The translations under genes were made by a program, and so were the position numbers. From contig NZ_PXXU01000026.1 in the NCBI RefSeq assembly GCF_003011925.2, forward strand, positions 1 through 47,794: a stretch of DNA of 47,794 nt. Reading direction: 5' to 3'. Source of the stretch: Nitrosomonas supralitoralis. Its GTDB lineage: Bacteria > Pseudomonadota > Gammaproteobacteria > Burkholderiales > Nitrosomonadaceae. Position 1 is the first letter of the stretch, and each line of letters opens with the position of its first letter. The notes beneath the pieces were generated by a model that saw nothing but the letters and a program-made list of their open reading frames with translations, ran no database searches and was not told the origin of the DNA. This document shows positions 1 to 8,281 of this stretch, one piece after another.

Positions 1-20
1 TTCACATAGAGCCGAAAAAT

Positions 21-611
21 TCAGCTGCGAAGTGTGGTCAGCAGCGCCACCAGTCCGGCAATGGCGGTAAAAGGCTCGGGATCCGTGTAGGCAGTAAAAC
101 GTGCCGCCAATCGTTCTCCGCGTTGGCTGGCGACGGCCAAATGTTCGCTGGTGGTTGCAAATGCTTTACCTGAACCTTTCTCGTAACCAGGGATATGTTG
201 TTTCAGGCGGCGCATCACTTCGTCGCGGTATAGCGGAGCCTGAATGTCTTCGTAGTGGAGCAGCAGCCACAGCTCAAAACTGGGCACCGAGGCAACGGCC
301 TGGAAAACGACCGGCTGCTTGGCGTCGTTCCTGAGCTTACCATCCAGCGACTCAGCCAGCCGCAGCGCGTCGAAATAGCTGTCATGATCGTCGCGGTCGA
401 ACGCGGCATAGACCTTCTCGAACGCACGCCGCTGGACATTTTTGTGACGGTCGCCGCTTTCAAACAATTGTTGGGCGTACTGCACCACCTGGATGGGCGC
501 GGTACCTAACTCGCTGGGCCAGACCTCCACATTGGCGATATGCAGACGATAGGCCGCGCGGATTTCACGGAAGTAGTTCGGCTCAGTTTTGCTACCTTCG
601 GAGACGATCAA
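21..611 (-). CDS. RloB-like protein with Toprim-type motifs
   Basis: Probable nuclease-type partner of the ATPase just upstream. The N-terminus carries VSEGSKTEPNYF (residues 3-14) and a later AAFDRDDHD block (around 69-77). This is the Glu, then Asp-x-Asp pattern of Toprim-fold enzymes and matches the RloB family, known from restriction-linked ORFs. The 196 residues start from TTG at 611, but the same frame stays open upstream to about 692 and encodes a basic stretch (KERQQKQLERKQGRR) like the usual RloB N-terminus, without any ATG, GTG or TTG. The true start may therefore be non-canonical or coupled to the end of the ATPase gene at 695. A role in phage defence is inference from pairing and family; the substrate is unknown. 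Confidence 0.7.
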   Translation of the reverse strand: MIVSEGSKTEPNYFREIRAAYRLHIANVEVWPSELGTAPIQVVQYAQQLFESGDRHKNVQRRAFEKVYAAFDRDDHDSYFDALRLAESLDGKLRNDAKQPVVFQAVASVPSFELWLLLHYEDIQAPLYRDEVMRRLKQHIPGYEKGSGKAFATTSEHLAVASQRGERLAARFTAYTDPEPFTAIAGLVALLTTLRS

Positions 612-694
612 AATGCGGTCGTAACTGGTACGCCGCCCCTGCTTGCGCTCGAGCTGCTTCTGTTGACGCTCCTTGGGGGAGTTGTCGCGGGCGA

Positions 695-1963
695 TTAGTG
701 CTTCAACCCCAGCGTGTGACTGAGAAATGGGATGCCGCCGTACCGCCCCATCAGGTAGCCGCGCTCCAGTGCCTCGTTCTTGCGCGGACTGAATTCGGAA
801 AGACTGACCAATGTCGATGCCTGATCACGATCTTTTTCCACGAACCACACTTGATCGCGCCGAAACAGGTCGGGGGCGTCCAGCAGCGAGGTATCGTGGG
901 TCGTAAAGATCAATTGCGCACCGCCAGTGTTGATCTCGGGCCAGTGGAATAACCGCACCAGCTCACGCACAAGCATGGTATGTAAACTGGTATCGAGTTC
1001 ATCGATGACCAACGTCAGCCCTTTGCTTAGGACGTTCAGAACCGGGCCGGTAAGAAACAGCAGATTGCGCGTGCCACTGGACTCGTCCATCAAATCAAAC
1101 ACGGCTTTACCCTGTTCGGTAACGTGGTGGAAGCGCAGCTGGTGCTCTTCCAGCTCCTCTGGTCGCACTTCGGTTTTGCCGGCCACTAGGTCGAAGTGAA
1201 CGGCCTGTCCGGGCACCTTGCGAGTTTCCACATCGATGTCGGAGATGCTGATGTCGGCGGCAGTGAGGAAGTTGCATATCTCCTTGCGGTCGTCAGCCTG
1301 CTTGAGCATCTGGATAGACACCTGCGGACTGAGTTGGGCTTGTTCGTTGAAGATGATCAGCCGATTCACGAACCAGTCGAACACCGGGCGCAAGGCTTCG
1401 CTATTGAGTTGCACCGCCATCGACAGGAACAGTGCATTCGGGCGGGTAGCGCCTTCCCATACATTTTTGGATCCCTTGAGGCCGGGACCGAAGTCGTAGA
1501 CATCCTTACCGGTTTCGGCATCAAAGTGACGAACGAACCAACGCTGCGGTTTGAACGTCTTGTAGACCAGCAGGTGCTCGCTGACGATGCGCTGCGGAGT
1601 CATGGCAAAGCCATACTGGTAGCGCACACCATCCAGCAGGAAAGTGACTTCAAATTCGGTAGCTTGGCTGGCGGAGTCAGCATCTAGCCTAAAGGGTTGC
1701 ACCGCAAAGGACTGACCGGGCTGGATCGCCGTCGCCGATTCGGTCACAACGCCGCGCATGTATTGCAGCGCCTTGATGAGGTTGGACTTGCCGCTGGCGT
1801 TGGCACCGTAGACCGCCGCACTGCGCAGCAGGGTGGGCGCGGCGCTGATGCCCGTGGCCAAGGTGTGGGTGTCCTGCAAGGTCTTGTCCTTGGACGCAAC
1901 AAGACTAAACACCTGCTCATCGCGCAGACTGCGGAAGTTCTTGACGCGGAACTCGACCAGCAT
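695..1963 (-). CDS. AAA family ATPase (RloA/AbiEii-like), partner of RloB-like protein
   Basis: An ABC/SMC-like ATPase of 422 residues. It begins MLVEFRVKNFRSLRDEQ, the typical opening of the AAA_15/AAA_21 family. The Walker A motif is GANASGKS (about residue 54). An SSGTRNLLFL segment fits the signature loop, LTLVIDELDTSLH is Walker B with the catalytic Glu (about 310-322), and FTTHDTSLLD supplies the switch His (about 352). It ends at 695 and the RloB-like gene follows immediately, so the two form one minus-strand unit. ATPase plus Toprim-type partner is the architecture of OLD, Gabija and related defence systems; assigning this pair to phage defence is inference. Start ATG at 1963; an AT-rich promoter-like region lies upstream. 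Confidence 0.85.
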   Translation of the reverse strand: MLVEFRVKNFRSLRDEQVFSLVASKDKTLQDTHTLATGISAAPTLLRSAAVYGANASGKSNLIKALQYMRGVVTESATAIQPGQSFAVQPFRLDADSASQATEFEVTFLLDGVRYQYGFAMTPQRIVSEHLLVYKTFKPQRWFVRHFDAETGKDVYDFGPGLKGSKNVWEGATRPNALFLSMAVQLNSEALRPVFDWFVNRLIIFNEQAQLSPQVSIQMLKQADDRKEICNFLTAADISISDIDVETRKVPGQAVHFDLVAGKTEVRPEELEEHQLRFHHVTEQGKAVFDLMDESSGTRNLLFLTGPVLNVLSKGLTLVIDELDTSLHTMLVRELVRLFHWPEINTGGAQLIFTTHDTSLLDAPDLFRRDQVWFVEKDRDQASTLVSLSEFSPRKNEALERGYLMGRYGGIPFLSHTLGLKH

Positions 1964-2140
1964 TGCATCACCTCGACAATTAAAAATATATCGAAATTAT
2001 GCACTAAACGCGCAAAATATCAAGTTATTTTAACTTGCCGGCGCATTGTGAGATCGTTTGAGGCGGCATCGATCCGCTACACATACAGTAGCGCCCGAGC
2101 CATCCGGCATGTCGCGGAAAGGCGACACGGTCCTGAAGTA

Positions 2141-2271
2141 TTTCGGCCAAATCATCTAATTCAGGGCCAATGCGGGCAGGATTTGCTATCCCGATCGGAG
2201 GACGGGCGCGGGTTCAATTCCCGATTCCGCCCTCGGGGGCAAATGGCCGAAAAGGTGGGCTTTCGGCCAAA
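2141..2271. repeat. Cluster of TTTCGGCCAAA repeats
   Basis: TTTCGGCCAAA occurs at 2141-2151 and again at 2261-2271, with an inverted copy (TGGCCGAAAA) at 2244-2253. They lie in the roughly 590-bp stretch 1964-2553, which has no convincing gene. They could be remnants of a recombination site or a mobile-element end. Function unknown. Confidence 0.5.
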
Positions 2272-2291
2272 AGTAGGGGCATCTGTTCGGG

Positions 2292-2424
2292 CTACGGTGC
2301 GGAATAGAACCGTTCTCTGTCCTGCTCCCTGACGATTTCATGCCAGCGCTTGGCTGGCTCTAAAGGTTTTGCCGGGCTCTCGGCTTCCTCTTCGACGGCG
2401 GGCAAAAAGTCGTTAGTGAAGCGG
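2292..2424 (-). pseudogene. C-terminal fragment of an unidentified protein
   Basis: The minus strand reads about 40 coherent residues (LDIRFTNDFLPAVEEEAESP, then KPLEPAKRWHEIVREQDRER and FYSAP) before a TAG at 2292-2294. The charged, acidic-then-basic composition looks like real protein, but a TGA lies just upstream and no ATG is available. I read it as the tail of a lost gene. The family is not recognised, and it could still be chance. Confidence 0.25.
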
Positions 2425-2553
2425 ATATCAAGTGTTAGAATTCATCTCGATGACCAATTCATTTCGATAGGGGTGCAGTCGACGTGGTCATGGCCGATTG
2501 GTTTGGATGTTGGATTGAAGATGAACGGTTGGGGTAAATGGCAAATCGTTTCT

Positions 2554-5500
2554 TTACCCAAAACTAAACACATCTTTTAGCTCAGAATTACTTAGATTCC
2601 CTATCCATTTTTCTCCGCTACCAACAGTCATATCAGCCAGATTTCGCTTAGATTGAATCATTTCATTAATGCGTTCTTCGAATGTTGCTCGGGTAATCAA
2701 ACGATGGACTTGTACGTTATGTTTCTGGCCAATGCGATAAGCCCGGTCGGTTGCTTGCGACTCAACAGCCGGATTCCACCACAAATCAAAGTGGATCACA
2801 TTGGCGGCGGCTGTCAGGTTAAGGCCGGTACCGCCTGCTTTTAGCGAGAGCAGAAATATGCGTTCGGTGCGGTCATTCTGAAAACGTTCCACCATACTGT
2901 CGCGTGTTTTACGTGCAACACCGCCGTGCAGGAATTGCGGTTCACGCCCAAATCGTGTCTTGATCCATGCCGACAGCAACTCACCCGCTTCGCGGAATTG
3001 TGTAAACACCAGTACCTTCTCATGGGCAGTGAGCAAGGGTTCAAGCAAATCAAGAAACAATTCGGCTTTGCCTGACAAATTGGCGCCAGCATCTCCCTTT
3101 TTAAGATATTGCGCAGGATGATTACAGATTTGCTTCAAGGCCATGATCATTTGCAGCACCAACCCCTGGCGTTTGAATGTGTCGGATTCGCCACTGATCA
3201 CCCGCAAGGCTTCACGCACAACGGATTCATACAATGCCGCTTGCTTTTTCGTCAGCTCGCAGTATTGATTCTGTTCAATCTTGTCGGGCAGATCGCTAAT
3301 GATGCTTTTGTCCGACTTAAGCCGCCGCAGCAGAAATGGGCTAGTGATGCGCTTAAACCGATTTGCCACGTGCTGATCATGATGGCTTTGTATCGGCACC
3401 GCAAACTCTTTGGTAAAACTGGTGAGATTGCCCAGAAAACCACGATTGGCAAAATCCATGATGCTCCAGTATTCGGACAACCGGTTCTCAACGGGTGTGC
3501 CGGTCAAGGCAACGAAACTCACCGCTGGGATCGCCTTGACAGCTTTGGTCTGCTCAGTGGCCGGGTTTTTGATATTTTGTGCTTCATCCACGACGACGAT
3601 ACACCAAGACAATTTCTTGAGCTTGGCCAGATCAGACCGCACCAAGCCGTAGGTCGTCAGCAGTATATCCGTGCGTTCTTTTTCCAGCGCGCGTTCCGTG
3701 CCATGAAAAATTTCCACTGTCAGCGTCGGCGCAAAGCGTGCGATTTCTTTTGTCCAGTTGGTCAATAAGCTGGTCGGCACAATCACGAGCGCTTTAGCCT
3801 CTTCCAGCTTCCCTTCCTCTTTGAGTTTCAGCAGAGTAACGATCACCTGGAGGGTTTTGCCCAACCCCATGTCGTCGGCGATAACGCTACCAAACCCGAT
3901 ACGAATATTGCGATATAACCAGGCATAGCCGCGCTCCTGATAAGGACGCAGGATTGCATTGAGCGCACCGGGCAGCGGCACACTGCTTATTTCGGTAAGT
4001 TGACGAATAATGTCCCGCGCCTGAGCGTCCAGCATTATGGGTGAACCCAGATACTCTTCGGTCAAGGCACTACGCAGCAGCTCTGCCTGCGTAGTGCGCG
4101 GTGGTTTTTCCAGTTGCAGGCGCAGCCGTTCAATTTCGGCAGGATCCAGATAAACATATTCACCCCTGAAACGCACAATCCCGTGCGCAGTTTTCACCAG
4201 TTCTTCAAATTCCGTTTGCGTAAGCTGGTTATGCCCAATCGCCACAGTCCAGTCGAAACCAAAAATATCATTCGCATTGAGATAGCCGGAACTACTGGTA
4301 TCCTTACCGGATAGTTTCATCGATAAACACGGCCGCAGCACGCGGTCCAGCGCTTTGGGCAGCAACGCGCGTATTCCCATTAGCCGGATAATAGGCAGCA
4401 CATCAAATAAAAATGCCGGGAGTGCTTCAGCGCTCAGCGCTATCGGCGTTGTTGCACCCGTATTGATATAACCGTTAAAGTCCGGGAAGAATTCCGCCAG
4501 CAATGCCACCGTTCTCAATACACTATATCGATTCTCCTGCCATGCTGGATCGGTTAGCAGACTGACAAATGTGGCTGGTTCTTGCAGTAGGTCATTACGT
4601 GACGCCACGCCCAATGACAAGCTAAATCCAATATTTTCTTCCTCTAACCGCAACACCGGCACATGGGCCTGATAGCCAATATGAAAGCGTGCTAGCCATA
4701 ATTGCATCCCGCTGCCCACTTCACCTTCTCCGGGTCCTTCAAACCGCGCGTGGCCGTGACCAAAAAACAGATCGATCAGTTTGTTACCATAGGGCTTCTC
4801 AGCACTGGCATCGCTCCAACGACGTATAAATTCGCTCAGAAATAAACTGCATAGCGCCACGGATTGGGCTTCTCCCGAGAGATTGACCACCTGCTTGTCA
4901 CCGTGGAAAGCCAGCAATCCGGATGGCAGACGCGCTGCCAACTGACCGATCAACACGCTCACCGTCTCATCCAGCATTGCCGGTAACCAGCGCAGTCCCA
5001 CGCCCAATTTATCTGCATTGAACACCTGCGGTAAGACTGCGCCCTTTGCCAGCAAATGCAAGCTAGTCATGCGTGCATGAAGCATAGCCGCAACTTCGGG
5101 TTGAAGGTCCGGCAAATCAGCTTCGGCAATCTGTTGCAGATCGGATACCCAATCTGACCAGCGCAATGACACCGTCAGTCCGGCAAGGGTAGGTTGATAG
5201 CTAGTATTGAGTGATATGTGCGGCTTATCCGCAGCGTTAATTACGGATTTCGCTTGATCCGTTTCCATGACAGTATTGAGTGCAAGCCGGGCCTGCTTGA
5301 TCACTCGCTTCATCACTTTCTCATAAATGACACGAAAATCACCCTGCTGAAAGAAAGCAGGATTTGCAGGCAGTACACTCACTAGAGAAACCGCAAGATC
5401 AGGCAAAGTCGAGTAATCCAACACGCTGTAGTTCACTGCATCAGTAGCATCCTGCACCGTCACAGCATCTTGCTGTGATAGATTCAGCAAGTCGCTGGCT

Positions 5501-6054
5501 ATCGGAAGCGCTGCCTTTGCTTCGCTTTCAATCGAAATATGGCGGGCTTTCAGTTCCTGGATGAGATCGACTCCCTTCAACGAAAACACCATAAAAGGGT
5601 TGCCATCAATTTCCCGGCTAATCAAATAAATCACCGCAGCCAGATGTTTGCACGGCACGGCCCAATCCGGACAGGAACACCCCATGGATAGATCCGACCA
5701 GCGTGCCGGAAAAATATCGATCTTTAGCACTCTAGCGCGTTCCAGAACAGCAGGATCCAGTTCACGGTTGAGCATTTTCGAGATAACCACCGGATCCAGC
5801 GCCAGAGCATCAAGTAAAACCTTGGCCTGTTGTTGCGACATAGCCGGAACCTCGATTTTTACAGTGTAAGGCTGCGGGCGCGAACCTTTGACCTTGGCAT
5901 AAATGTTTCCCTGCTGTATCTCAATTTTCGTCACAGAACCTTTATTGGCATAACTGCGCCCTCGCGGTAACCGATTGTCATAGTCGATTTGAGAAAGCGA
6001 GTTAAGCCACTGTGCTCCCCACCAAGTTTGTCCGTAACCTTTATGTGCTGACAT
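2554..6054 (-). CDS. SWIM zinc-finger SNF2-family DNA helicase/translocase
   Basis: An ATP-dependent SNF2/Swi2 translocase of 1166 residues. It has an N-terminal SWIM zinc finger, CSCPDWAVPCKH (about 125-138; CxC...CxH), then a long middle region, then the SNF2 core. Walker A is DDMGLGKT (about 724), the DEAQ box is VVVDEAQNIKN (about 818), motif III is LTGTPVENRL, and C-terminal motif VI is RAYRIGQ. This matches the bacterial SWIM-SNF2 (RapA/HepA-related) type in length and order. Its cellular job is unclear; such proteins occur as chromatin- or RNA-polymerase-associated translocases and in defence loci. It starts at the ATG at 6054 with no Shine-Dalgarno sequence. A TATAAT box ends only 8 bp before the ATG, so its mRNA may be leaderless. 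Confidence 0.93.
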   Translation of the reverse strand: MSAHKGYGQTWWGAQWLNSLSQIDYDNRLPRGRSYANKGSVTKIEIQQGNIYAKVKGSRPQPYTVKIEVPAMSQQQAKVLLDALALDPVVISKMLNRELDPAVLERARVLKIDIFPARWSDLSMGCSCPDWAVPCKHLAAVIYLISREIDGNPFMVFSLKGVDLIQELKARHISIESEAKAALPIASDLLNLSQQDAVTVQDATDAVNYSVLDYSTLPDLAVSLVSVLPANPAFFQQGDFRVIYEKVMKRVIKQARLALNTVMETDQAKSVINAADKPHISLNTSYQPTLAGLTVSLRWSDWVSDLQQIAEADLPDLQPEVAAMLHARMTSLHLLAKGAVLPQVFNADKLGVGLRWLPAMLDETVSVLIGQLAARLPSGLLAFHGDKQVVNLSGEAQSVALCSLFLSEFIRRWSDASAEKPYGNKLIDLFFGHGHARFEGPGEGEVGSGMQLWLARFHIGYQAHVPVLRLEEENIGFSLSLGVASRNDLLQEPATFVSLLTDPAWQENRYSVLRTVALLAEFFPDFNGYINTGATTPIALSAEALPAFLFDVLPIIRLMGIRALLPKALDRVLRPCLSMKLSGKDTSSSGYLNANDIFGFDWTVAIGHNQLTQTEFEELVKTAHGIVRFRGEYVYLDPAEIERLRLQLEKPPRTTQAELLRSALTEEYLGSPIMLDAQARDIIRQLTEISSVPLPGALNAILRPYQERGYAWLYRNIRIGFGSVIADDMGLGKTLQVIVTLLKLKEEGKLEEAKALVIVPTSLLTNWTKEIARFAPTLTVEIFHGTERALEKERTDILLTTYGLVRSDLAKLKKLSWCIVVVDEAQNIKNPATEQTKAVKAIPAVSFVALTGTPVENRLSEYWSIMDFANRGFLGNLTSFTKEFAVPIQSHHDQHVANRFKRITSPFLLRRLKSDKSIISDLPDKIEQNQYCELTKKQAALYESVVREALRVISGESDTFKRQGLVLQMIMALKQICNHPAQYLKKGDAGANLSGKAELFLDLLEPLLTAHEKVLVFTQFREAGELLSAWIKTRFGREPQFLHGGVARKTRDSMVERFQNDRTERIFLLSLKAGGTGLNLTAAANVIHFDLWWNPAVESQATDRAYRIGQKHNVQVHRLITRATFEERINEMIQSKRNLADMTVGSGEKWIGNLSNSELKDVFSFG

Positions 6055-6062
6055 GATTCAAT

Positions 6063-6089
6063 ATTATAAAAAAATAAAGTAAGTCTAAA
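6063..6089 (-). promoter_or_regulatory. Putative promoter of the SNF2 gene
   Basis: On the minus strand TATAAT (6063-6068) is preceded at a 15-bp spacing by TTTAGA (6084-6089). The -10 box ends 8 bp before the ATG, which would place the transcript start at or within two bases of the start codon. Confidence 0.35.
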
Positions 6090-6218
6090 GGAATTCAACC
6101 TCAATATTTCGTGTGTATCAAGAATATAAGCAATTTTGGATTGTTCTGAGGCAAGTTTAGATATGTTATCAACATAAGGTTCACTGCTCTTACCAATTCT
6201 CCAATCAAACCGCATTGA

Positions 6219-6330
6219 TAAGTCCGCGCGTAATATGTTGAATTAACGAGAAATAAAAATATCAACCTGCGGACTTCGACTATTGGGGTGGAGAGAAGAA
6301 TTGGCCAAATAGAGAATAAGTTCGTAAGCG
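6219..6330. repeat. Dispersed repeat, copy A (AAGTCCGC...GCGGACTT)
   Basis: About 110 bp homologous to 46234-46345. It begins TTGATAAGTCCGCGCGTAAT, contains an 8-bp inverted pair AAGTCCGC / GCGGACTT about 40 bp apart, and continues with GGGGTGGAGAGAA. It sits next to the IS66 scrap, at the point where the prophage is cut off. The nature of the repeat is unknown; an old integration end or MITE-like element is possible. Confidence 0.7.
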
Positions 6331-6333
6331 TCC

Positions 6334-6422
6334 AGCGCCACCATCTATCAATTATTTTTTCTCAGTATTTCAATAAATTCAGGTGGTAACGGTAGCAACT
6401 CGTCAATTCGACTGTTAGGCAG
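6334..6422 (-). mobile_element. IS66-family end fragment (terminal about 90 bp)
   Basis: It begins with GTAAGCGTCCAGCGCCACC, which resembles the terminal repeats of the IS66 copy at 43942-46101 (GTATGCCTCC...CCCACCATCT). It then encodes NSRIDELLPLPPEFIEIL, which aligns with the C-terminus of that element's TnpC (NSRIDELLPFAPEVIETL). Only the end of the element remains, and it is fused in frame to the phage portal gene. Confidence 0.75.
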
Positions 6423-7184
6423 TTCCGCATCATCATACTGATCAAGCTCATTGAGTTTGACTAGAGCGCGTGCAAGCCAGGGTTCTCCACGAATCTGGCC
6501 GGGTCGCAAGGGGCGGAACAAATGAATGACTTCCGCAGCGGGTACGCGCACCGGAATCAGATTGTCGCCCACACTGCTCATGGGGGAGGCAAGCGCATCC
6601 AATGGATGGGAGCGATACATCCAGTAGGCTACACGCCGCCCAAAACTGTCGAATTCGATGCCGCAGCGGATCCTGTTGCCATTCTCGGCCACAGCGTTAT
6701 AGGTGATTGGCACATGTTCAGGTTCCAGTACCTGTAGTTGCATCGGCACGATGAGATTATCGATTTGCTGACGGTAACGAATACGGATGAACGCTTCACC
6801 GCCTTCCAGCATTGCTCGGACACTCAGTGCCTGTAGGCCATAGAAGTCGGTGAGTCCTGCAGCATCAGCTTCCTCACACCAATCCCACCAGAGTGCATGA
6901 ATCGCTTCACGAATCAGATTATCAGCGACCATCGATTGCGGCTTGATGCCCGTGCCGATGGCATTTGCAACAAAAACTTCCACTCCTGCAGCCGCCCAGG
7001 CATTGCGTCGGATAAGATCACGGCTTTTGGCGCGAAGATCATCCTGCGCATAGGCCAGGGTTGCTACTGCACCCAGATTACCCGGCATCCACGCCACAGA
7101 GCGACGACCAGAACCAACGCCATCATAGATGGGCGCACCTTTACTGCCGAACAGCTGACGTTTCAAGTTTGAGAAAAAACTCAT
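6348..7184 (-). pseudogene. Truncated phage portal protein fused to an IS66 transposase tail
   Basis: Residues 1 to about 255 match lambda-type portal proteins (gpB family), the ring at the capsid vertex through which DNA is packaged. Examples are MSFFSNLKRQLFG, the central GGEAFIRIRY segment and VKLNELDQYDDAE. Full-length family members run to about 500 residues. Here the phage sequence stops after DQYDDAE and the last 23 residues (from LPNSRIDELLP) are the tail of an IS66 TnpC. The half-length chimera should not assemble a portal. It follows gpW with a 1-bp overlap, in the normal late-gene order. The downstream protease, capsid and tail genes are missing, which marks the prophage as defective. 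Confidence 0.85.
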
Positions 7185-7396
7185 TAAAACCCTTTGTCAG
7201 TGGTGATGCGAATCTGGCAAGCAGAGTTTGTGGTGCCCAATCCGCGCTTGACTTCGCGTATGGCGGCTTTCAAATCGTCTACTGAACGATATTCAACCGT
7301 CTTATCAGCAAAAGTGACGCGATGTTCACCGCGTGCCAGTGCTTTTTCCAGCGCGGTCAATTGATCCTGGGTGTAGGCCATTGGTTGGTCATCCAT
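7184..7396 (-). CDS. Phage gpW-like head-tail joining protein
   Basis: A 70-residue protein of the gpW type, which plugs the portal during phage head completion. It has an N-terminal helix (YTQDQLTALEKALARGE), a short VTFADKTVEYRS hairpin and a second helix (VDDLKAAIREVKRGL), the usual gpW fold layout and length. It lies directly between TerL and the portal gene as in lambda-like phages. Its TAA overlaps the portal ATG by one base. The start may be the ATG at 7396 or the one at 7381 (MAYTQ); neither has a strong ribosome binding site. The toxin-antitoxin pair on the opposite strand separates it from TerL. Confidence 0.8.
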   Translation of the reverse strand: MDDQPMAYTQDQLTALEKALARGEHRVTFADKTVEYRSVDDLKAAIREVKRGLGTTNSACQIRITTDKGF

Positions 7397-7426
7397 AGAA
7401 TAAAATCATCTTGACTTTTATTGCTC

Positions 7427-7455
7427 TTGACGAAGTAAGGATAATTCCTTACTAT
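7427..7455 (+). promoter_or_regulatory. Promoter and operator of the prlF-yhaV toxin-antitoxin operon
   Basis: TTGACG (7427-7432) and TACTAT (7450-7455) are spaced by 17 bp, a good sigma-70 promoter. A palindrome AGTAAGGA-TAAT-TCCTTACT (7434-7453, perfect 8-bp arms) fills the spacer and overlaps the -10 box. This is a natural site for autorepression by the AbrB-fold antitoxin. An AGGAG ribosome binding site precedes the ATG at 7484. Confidence 0.7.
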
Positions 7456-7483
7456 CATCATTAATTACGTATAGGAGTCCACC

Positions 7484-7804
7484 ATGCCCCGCATTCATGA
7501 AACTGCAACCATTACCTCTAAAGGACAAATCACACTGCCCAAGGCGATCCGCCAGGCATTGGGTGTCGATTCTGGTGGTAAAGTCGTGTTCGATTTCGAC
7601 GGAAAAGCCATTACCGTTTCGCGCGCGGATACTGGGGAACATACCGATCCGGCCATTGCACAATTCCTGGCTTTACTCGAACATGATCTGGTCAAGGGCA
7701 AAAATATCACGGTGTTGCCGACTGCTCTGGCCGAGAGCCTGAAACAGGCGCTCAAACATCCGGTTGATCTGTCTGAAGACATCGAAGGCGACGTCAGTCT
7801 TTGA
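7484..7804 (+). CDS. prlF: PrlF-family antitoxin (AbrB/MazE fold)
   Basis: The antitoxin of a type II toxin-antitoxin pair, 106 residues. The N-terminal half (HETATITSKGQITLPKAIR, then QALGVDSGGKVVFDFDG) is a swapped-hairpin AbrB/SpoVT DNA-binding domain. The C-terminal half (AIAQFLALLEHDLVKGKNI, then ALAESLKQALKHPVDLSEDI) matches the PrlF toxin-binding region. It should neutralise YhaV and repress its own promoter at the palindrome upstream. Its stop codon overlaps the yhaV ATG (TGATG). It lies on the plus strand within minus-strand phage packaging genes, the typical position of a cargo (moron) gene that stabilises the prophage. Confidence 0.9.
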   Translation: MPRIHETATITSKGQITLPKAIRQALGVDSGGKVVFDFDGKAITVSRADTGEHTDPAIAQFLALLEHDLVKGKNITVLPTALAESLKQALKHPVDLSEDIEGDVSL

Positions 7805-8271
7805 TGCCCGGTCAGTGGTCATTGCTGTTCCATCACTGTTTACTGGAACAGTTGGAGCGCTTGAAGAGAGCTTCTGACAAGGCTCTCGCGGCTAGTCCAG
7901 ACAAAGCGCGCGAGAATGCCAACGTCAAGCTTTATGCTGCGCTGGCTAAACTGATGTTGGAAATCATTCCCAGCGATCCTGGCCGGGATGAATACCGGCA
8001 GGGCAATACCATGGGGCCAGACTTTCGGCATTGGCGACGTGCCAAGATCGGCCGGCGGTTTCGTTTATTCTTTCGGTATGATTCGAGCACCAAGGTCATC
8101 GTCTACGCTTGGGTGAATGACGCGAACACGTTGCGCGCAAAAGGCAGTAAACATGACCCTTATGCAGTATTTCAAAAAATGCTCGACCGTGGTAATCCTC
8201 CAGATGACTGGGATTCGTTACTGCGTGAATCCAGTGAGCAGGCAATAAAGCAACCAGCCAAACCCCGCTAG
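7804..8271 (+). CDS. yhaV: YhaV-family toxin (RelE-like ribonuclease)
   Basis: The toxin partner of PrlF, 155 residues from the ATG at 7804. YhaV proteins are RelE-superfamily mRNA interferases that cut RNA and stop growth. Family hallmarks seen are WSLLFHHCLLEQLERLK at the N-terminus and DEYRQGNTMGPDFRHWRRAKI in the middle. The core RRFRLFFRYDSSTKVIVYAWV, with basic and aromatic residues expected near the active site, is followed by NDANTLRAKGSK. Length and order agree with an intact gene. It is translationally coupled to prlF through TGATG and is read against the packaging genes. Confidence 0.9.
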   Translation: MPGQWSLLFHHCLLEQLERLKRASDKALAASPDKARENANVKLYAALAKLMLEIIPSDPGRDEYRQGNTMGPDFRHWRRAKIGRRFRLFFRYDSSTKVIVYAWVNDANTLRAKGSKHDPYAVFQKMLDRGNPPDDWDSLLRESSEQAIKQPAKPR

Positions 8272-8281
8272 GCATACTGTA

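Noticed and set aside
2195..2235. tRNA gene suggested by GGTTCAATTCC
   Set aside because: Only the T-arm-like part is present; no matching 5' acceptor half, D-arm or anticodon arm was found upstream.
1697..2332. 211-codon plus-strand ORF
   Set aside because: It is the reverse of the ATPase start and the debris after it; composition and lack of motifs show it is a shadow.
5931..6215. 94-codon minus-strand ORF reading into the SNF2 start region
   Set aside because: Overlaps the SNF2 gene N-terminus in another frame and has no ribosome binding site or family features.
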